Shown here: piece by piece, positions 60,288 to 64,000 of the stretch | Layout of the letters: every line of letters starts with the position of its first letter | Numbering within the stretch: position 1 is the stretch's first letter | DNA from: Natronincola peptidivorans | GTDB taxonomy: Bacteria > Bacillota > Clostridia > Peptostreptococcales > Natronincolaceae | Direction: 5' to 3' | Length of the DNA stretch: 64,000 nt | Assembly: GCF_900111615.1 (NCBI RefSeq) | Contig: NZ_FOHU01000006.1 | Location: forward strand, 62,001-126,000 | Notes under the pieces: model-generated | The model's database searches: none | The model's input: the letters and a program-made list of their open reading frames with translations, nothing else | What the model was told of the DNA's origin: nothing | Position numbers and translations under genes: made by a program

Positions 60288-60993
60288 GGAGCTTCCCTCC
60301 TTTTTTTATGATAACAGTAGATAGATAGGGTACCCTTCCTTCTTCAAGTACCTTTATATCTGTAGTCACCTGCTCGTCACTGTGGCCGCATTTAGAAATC
60401 ATGACAAAGCTCTTCTCTAGTCCATGCGCCTTTAGTTTGGATGCTAAACCCTTTGGATCATGAGATACCTTCAGCACTACTAAATTGTCATTATTGGTCA
60501 ATGCTCTTTCTACTTTTTCCTTCTCCTTGATAAGAGGAAGAATGGTTAAGGCTTCATCTCCTTCTGCCAAGGGAAGATTTACTCTGCTGGCAGCGGCACT
60601 AAAGGAGGTGATACCTGGTATCGTTTCGATGGAATAATCTTTTTCCTTTAGCACTTTTACAATATAGATATACGTACTGTATAGCAAAGCATCTCCTAGG
60701 GTTAGAAACACTACTTTTTTACCTCTATCTAAAGCATCAGATATAATGCTGATATTCTCCTTCCAATGATTTTCTAGGGTTTCTTTACAATAAACCATGG
60801 GAAACACTAGGGGCTTTATTTCTGCGTTAGGGTGGATATGCCCTTTTGCAATCTGTAGAGCAATACTGTCTTCTTCTTTTTTTCCCTTAGGACAAACAAT
60901 CATATCTGCTTCCCCCAACAGCTTCACTGCTTTTAGGGTTAACAGTTCAGGGTCTCCCGGTCCTACCCCTATGCCATATAGCTTTCCCTTCAT
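60280..60993 (-). CDS. cbiL: Cobalt-precorrin-2 C20-methyltransferase
   Basis: 237 residues from the ATG at 60993 after GAGGGGG; a TTG at 61011 is less likely. GKLYGIGVGPGDPELLTLKA, FLTLGDALLYSTYIYIVKVL and ETIPGITSFSAAASR identify CbiL/CobI. It methylates C20, the first methylation after cobalt insertion. A gap of about 175 bases to cbiT upstream is the only sizeable break in the block, so a second internal promoter is possible. Confidence 0.94.
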   Translation of the reverse strand: MKGKLYGIGVGPGDPELLTLKAVKLLGEADMIVCPKGKKEEDSIALQIAKGHIHPNAEIKPLVFPMVYCKETLENHWKENISIISDALDRGKKVVFLTLGDALLYSTYIYIVKVLKEKDYSIETIPGITSFSAAASRVNLPLAEGDEALTILPLIKEKEKVERALTNNDNLVVLKVSHDPKGLASKLKAHGLEKSFVMISKCGHSDEQVTTDIKVLEEGRVPYLSTVIIKKGGKLRG

Positions 60994-61167
60994 CTTCAAC
61001 AACCCCCTCAAGTTTATCCTGCTTTATCGTGCTTTTCATTATATTGATATCCAAGCTCAGAAATTAAAATATACATTTTTCTATTTACCATAATTAGTTA
61101 TACGATGATGGATTGTAATAATGATAGCTTTCAACTTGTATATCCATATATAAGCCTTTAAATTTGC

Positions 61168-61761
61168 TTATTTCTTCATGCCTGAAATTACATAGACACT
61201 ATTTTGCGCCTCCATTAGGGTATAGTTTCCTGTGAAACGTCCTTTTGAGATCCCTACAGAAATCACTTCTATCTCTTGAAATCCTTTGGTTTTTAGTCCC
61301 TGTAATCCTTGGTTTAGAGTTTCAATAGTGACGGCAGTGATGACAATTCTTCCTTCTGGAGTAAGGTGCTGGTGGGCATAGTCCAGTACCTCTGGTAGGG
61401 CACCACTGCTGCCCCCAACAAAAATTCTGTCAAAGGATGCTATTTTTTTTAGTTCTATTTCTGCTCTACCCCTCATGATGTTTAGATTATTTATTTCAAA
61501 AGTATTTTTGTTTATTTCTAAAAGCTCTAAGGCTTCCTCCTTATACTCTATGGCATACACCTTTCCCTTTGAGAGCTTTAAAGCGGCCTCTATAGATACT
61601 GATCCTGTTCCAGCACCTACATCTACAAAGATATGCTCCTCCTGTAGTCGAAGCTTTCCCATCACAACAGCCCTCACTTCCTCCTTTGTCATAGGAGCCT
61701 TTCCCCTTACAAAATAACTGTCGGGAATGCCAAAGCTGCTATAATTCCATTTTTTATTCAT
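61168..61761 (-). CDS. cbiT: Cobalt-precorrin-6B C15-methyltransferase (decarboxylating)
   Basis: 197 residues, class I SAM methyltransferase: FVDVGAGTGSVSIEAAL (motif I), GIPDSYFVRGKAPMTKEEVR (substrate region) and FVGGSSGALPEVLDYA. CbiT methylates C15 and removes the C12 acetate carboxyl. It is separate from cbiE here, unlike the CobL fusion of the aerobic path. It overlaps cbiE by eight bases. Confidence 0.94.
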   Translation of the reverse strand: MNKKWNYSSFGIPDSYFVRGKAPMTKEEVRAVVMGKLRLQEEHIFVDVGAGTGSVSIEAALKLSKGKVYAIEYKEEALELLEINKNTFEINNLNIMRGRAEIELKKIASFDRIFVGGSSGALPEVLDYAHQHLTPEGRIVITAVTIETLNQGLQGLKTKGFQEIEVISVGISKGRFTGNYTLMEAQNSVYVISGMKK

Positions 61762-62374
61762 AGGTAATCACCACCACTGACATTTGATAGGGAGCCTTTT
61801 CCATAATTTCTTTTGGTTCTCCCTTAATAATCCTTTCTTCTTCATAGGAAAGATTTTCTCCCACAATCATAATTGCTTTATCTAACTTTGCTTTTATTAA
61901 AGCCTCCGCTATGGCTTCTGGTTTATGCTGGGAATCTGTTAATAATCCTACCTTTTTATAGGTTTTCAACTTTTCTATATAGTTCTCTTCCCTTCCATGA
62001 AGGCTCATCAGAGGTACCCCTTGCCAGGTTTCTTTTATCCTAGCAAACAAATACTGTAGGGAGCTTATTCCTGGAATCACCTCTAAATCCTCATCACAAA
62101 AGTGCTTTTTTAAGTAGATGAGCATACTGTAAAATCCAGTATCTCCAGAAAGAACAATAGCTATTTTTTTGCTTTTTCTATGGGTCTTTATATAATTCAT
62201 TACCTTCTCTAAATCCTTTGAGATGACATAGGTTTCTCCTGTGTAGTCCTGAAAAATCTCTAGGTTTCTTCTTCCTCCTATTAAGATGTCGCTGGCTTCC
62301 ACCGCCTTGTATGCCACCGGCAGTACATAATCCTTATGTCCTGGGCCTACTCCAATCACAGTTATTTTTTCCAT
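61754..62374 (-). CDS. cbiE: Cobalt-precorrin-7 C5-methyltransferase
   Basis: 206 residues: KITVIGVGPGHKDYVLPVAY, LIGGRRNLEIF and VLSGDTGFYSMLIYLKKHF of the CbiE type. It methylates C5 in the same step series as CbiT. The ATG overlaps the end of cbiD by 13 bases, so all three genes are tightly coupled. Confidence 0.94.
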   Translation of the reverse strand: MEKITVIGVGPGHKDYVLPVAYKAVEASDILIGGRRNLEIFQDYTGETYVISKDLEKVMNYIKTHRKSKKIAIVLSGDTGFYSMLIYLKKHFCDEDLEVIPGISSLQYLFARIKETWQGVPLMSLHGREENYIEKLKTYKKVGLLTDSQHKPEAIAEALIKAKLDKAIMIVGENLSYEEERIIKGEPKEIMEKAPYQMSVVVITYE

Positions 62375-63486
62375 TCCTTACATCCCTCCAGCAGTTTTTT
62401 CCCTTCGGGACAAATAGCCAGTATCCCTTCCTCCATGGTGAAAATCACACTACCTATTTGTACCTTTTCTTCTGTTCTTTCCCTTGTCTTCTCCGTGATT
62501 TTTTGGGCTAGTATAGGAAATATTTTTTCTTTTTTAATTTGTCGGATATAGGAGACTGCCTCCTCTGTTGTATTGCTGGTCAATACGGTCTTTACCTCAT
62601 GAGGAGAAGCCCCTAGTAAGGCTAAATAAGCCGCCAGGATTTCTCTCCTGCCGTCTGCTACTCTGCTATGGGTATGGAAAATACCTCCTGCAACCTTTGC
62701 CAGCTTCCCAAGATGTCCTACTAATAGGATTTGCTTGATTCCATGTTCAACAGCCTTGTCCAGCATAAAACCTATAAAATTACTAGTTTTTATGATATAT
62801 TTGTCCTGAAATTGATAGGTGTTTTTTACCAGATCTCTCCCATAATTTCCTGGAACAAAAATCAGTTTATCTATTCCTTCTTCTTTTAGCATAGCTATTT
62901 CTAGTCCCAAGGAATCCTTCCAGGCCTCCTCTGACATAGGCTCTACGATGCCAGAGGTCCCCAATATAGAGATCCCGCCTTCTATTCCTAAACGGGGATT
63001 AAAGGTTTTTTTTGCAATTTCTTCACCCTTGGGAACAAAGATTTCTATGTCTAGGCCTTTTTCATAACCAATCATCTCTCTTACTTCCTTTTCTATCATT
63101 TGGAGAGGAATAGGATTGATGGCAGCCTTTCCTACAGCTGCCGGCAGGCCTTTTTTTGTTACTCTCCCTACCCCTCTGCCTCCCTGAATATTGATCTTAT
63201 TGTCTTGTCGCCACTTTACTTTGCTATAGATTAGGAGGCCATGGGTAACATCTGGATCGTCCCCTGCATCCTTTTTGATGCTGCAGGAAGCCCAAGGGCC
63301 TTCTATTTTTGGATCTATTACCCTCAGCTTTAGGTCCCAACCCTTTGGTGTAGCTATGGTAATCTCCTCTAAAGGCTCCCCTGTCATAAGCATATTAGCT
63401 GCTGCTTTGGAGGCGGCAGCTGCACAGGACCCTGTAGTGTAGCCATATTGCAGACGTTTTCCATTTTTAATCATATATTTATCCAT
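62362..63486 (-). CDS. cbiD: Cobalt-precorrin-5B C1-methyltransferase
   Basis: 374 residues with QYGYTTGSCAAAASKAA near the N-terminus, GRGVGRVTKKGLPAAVGKAA and LLVGHLGKLAKVAGGIFHTH. CbiD is specific to the anaerobic pathway and methylates C1. The ATG follows GTAGGAGAA. It starts 13 bases after cbiC ends. Confidence 0.95.
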   Translation of the reverse strand: MDKYMIKNGKRLQYGYTTGSCAAAASKAAANMLMTGEPLEEITIATPKGWDLKLRVIDPKIEGPWASCSIKKDAGDDPDVTHGLLIYSKVKWRQDNKINIQGGRGVGRVTKKGLPAAVGKAAINPIPLQMIEKEVREMIGYEKGLDIEIFVPKGEEIAKKTFNPRLGIEGGISILGTSGIVEPMSEEAWKDSLGLEIAMLKEEGIDKLIFVPGNYGRDLVKNTYQFQDKYIIKTSNFIGFMLDKAVEHGIKQILLVGHLGKLAKVAGGIFHTHSRVADGRREILAAYLALLGASPHEVKTVLTSNTTEEAVSYIRQIKKEKIFPILAQKITEKTRERTEEKVQIGSVIFTMEEGILAICPEGKKLLEGCKEWKK

Positions 63487-63499
63487 GATAGCAATTCTC

Positions 63500-64000
63500 C
63501 TACAGATTCATGTATAAAAGAGCGTTTACAATGGCTGCAGCTACTGTGCTGCCGCCTTTTCTTCCTAAGGTGGTTATGTAGGGCACATTTCTCCTTATCA
63601 GCTCATCCTTTGATTCACGGGCTCCTACAAATCCTACCGGTACCCCCACAACTAAGCTTGGCAGCTTTTTTCCTTCGTCGATGTACTGACATAATTGAAA
63701 TAATGCAGTAGGGGCGTTGCCGATGACAAAGATTTTAGTCTTTTCTTCCTTGGCTGCCTTTTCCATTGCCACCATTGACCTGGTAAGGCCTCTTTCCTTT
63801 GCTTCCTTTGCCACTTCTGGATCGTCTACCAGACAGTAAATTTCACAGTTCATCTGTTTTAAAGCTCTTTTGTTAATGCCCGCCATAGACATCCTTGTAT
63901 CTGTATAGATACTACAGCCTTCTTTTAAGGCTGCTAATCCACTGTCTATGGCTCCTTTGCTGATTTTGGTGATATCGGCATACTGGAAATCAGCTGTTGT
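63500..64000 (-). CDS. cbiC: Cobalt-precorrin-8 methylmutase, cut by the window edge
   Basis: The visible C-terminal 166 residues begin within TTADFQYADITKISKGAI and include IYTDTRMSMAGINKRAL, FVIGNAPTALFQL, VVGVPVGFVGARESKDEL and GRKGGSTVAAAIVNALLYM, the CbiC/CobH set. The enzyme shifts a methyl group from C11 to C12, giving cobyrinate. Complete proteins have about 210 residues, so some 45 are beyond the right edge. An internal ATG at 63892 is not the real start because homology continues upstream without a stop. Confidence 0.94.
   Translation of the reverse strand, partial: TTADFQYADITKISKGAIDSGLAALKEGCSIYTDTRMSMAGINKRALKQMNCEIYCLVDDPEVAKEAKERGLTRSMVAMEKAAKEEKTKIFVIGNAPTALFQLCQYIDEGKKLPSLVVGVPVGFVGARESKDELIRRNVPYITTLGRKGGSTVAAAIVNALLYMNL

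Overview
The window looks like a low-GC, endospore-forming member of the Clostridia. An Alkaliphilus/Natronincola-like relative is my inference from gene order and protein flavour; no rRNA is present to prove it. Evidence for a spore former includes YabP, YabQ, a SpoIID-like protein, SpoVB, SpoVT, SpoVG, SpmA/SpmB, YtrH/YtrI, Gin and a gerA-type germination operon. Start sites resemble those of Firmicutes, with strong GGAGG-type ribosome sites and several TTG or GTG starts.

Read on the minus strand from about 56 kb down to 0, the window follows the Bacillus subtilis csfB-to-divIC segment near the origin. The order is gin, Orn/Lys/Arg decarboxylase, tmk, darA, holB, ricT, trmN6, rsmI, abrB (plus strand), metG, tatD, a yabE-like 3D protein, rnmV, rsmA, then purR, spoVG, glmU, prs, pth, mfd, prsA, spoVT, spoVB, mazG, hup, rqcP, a SpoIID-like lipoprotein, yabP and yabQ. 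Several blocks interrupt this backbone. They are the gerA-gerC-gerB operon (49-53 kb, plus strand), a CCA-type nucleotidyltransferase with pncB and spmAB (39-43.6 kb), an SLH-domain protein (34-35.6 kb), and a 19-31 kb block. That block holds a CotH kinase lipoprotein, an LCP protein, a second decarboxylase, an M20 peptidase, an AbgT transporter, a coat-like protein, ytrH-ytrI-rhodanese, a Ca/Na antiporter and a repeat-linked protein.

From about 57 kb to the right edge lies a tightly overlapping minus-strand block for anaerobic cobalamin synthesis: cbiC (cut by the edge), cbiD, cbiE, cbiT, cbiL, cbiF, cbiG, cbiH and cbiJ. Together they cover ring methylation, ring contraction, reduction and decarboxylation from cobalt-precorrin-2 to cobyrinate.

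Regulatory sites seen directly include a methionine T-box with an AUG specifier before metG, a textbook sigma-H promoter before spoVG, a sigma-G-type promoter before spoVT, sigma-E- and sigma-F-like promoters before ytrH and gin, and several sigma-A promoters. Intergenic gaps carry at least three families of short dispersed palindromic repeats plus a roughly 275-bp MITE-like inverted repeat, all without a transposase in the window. I see no IS element, prophage, CRISPR array, tRNA or rRNA, and no clearly new multi-gene system. The least explained items are the repeat families, a small PrsW-like membrane protein between pth and mfd, a thioredoxin-fold lipoprotein without its cysteines, and several small spore-cluster ORFs.
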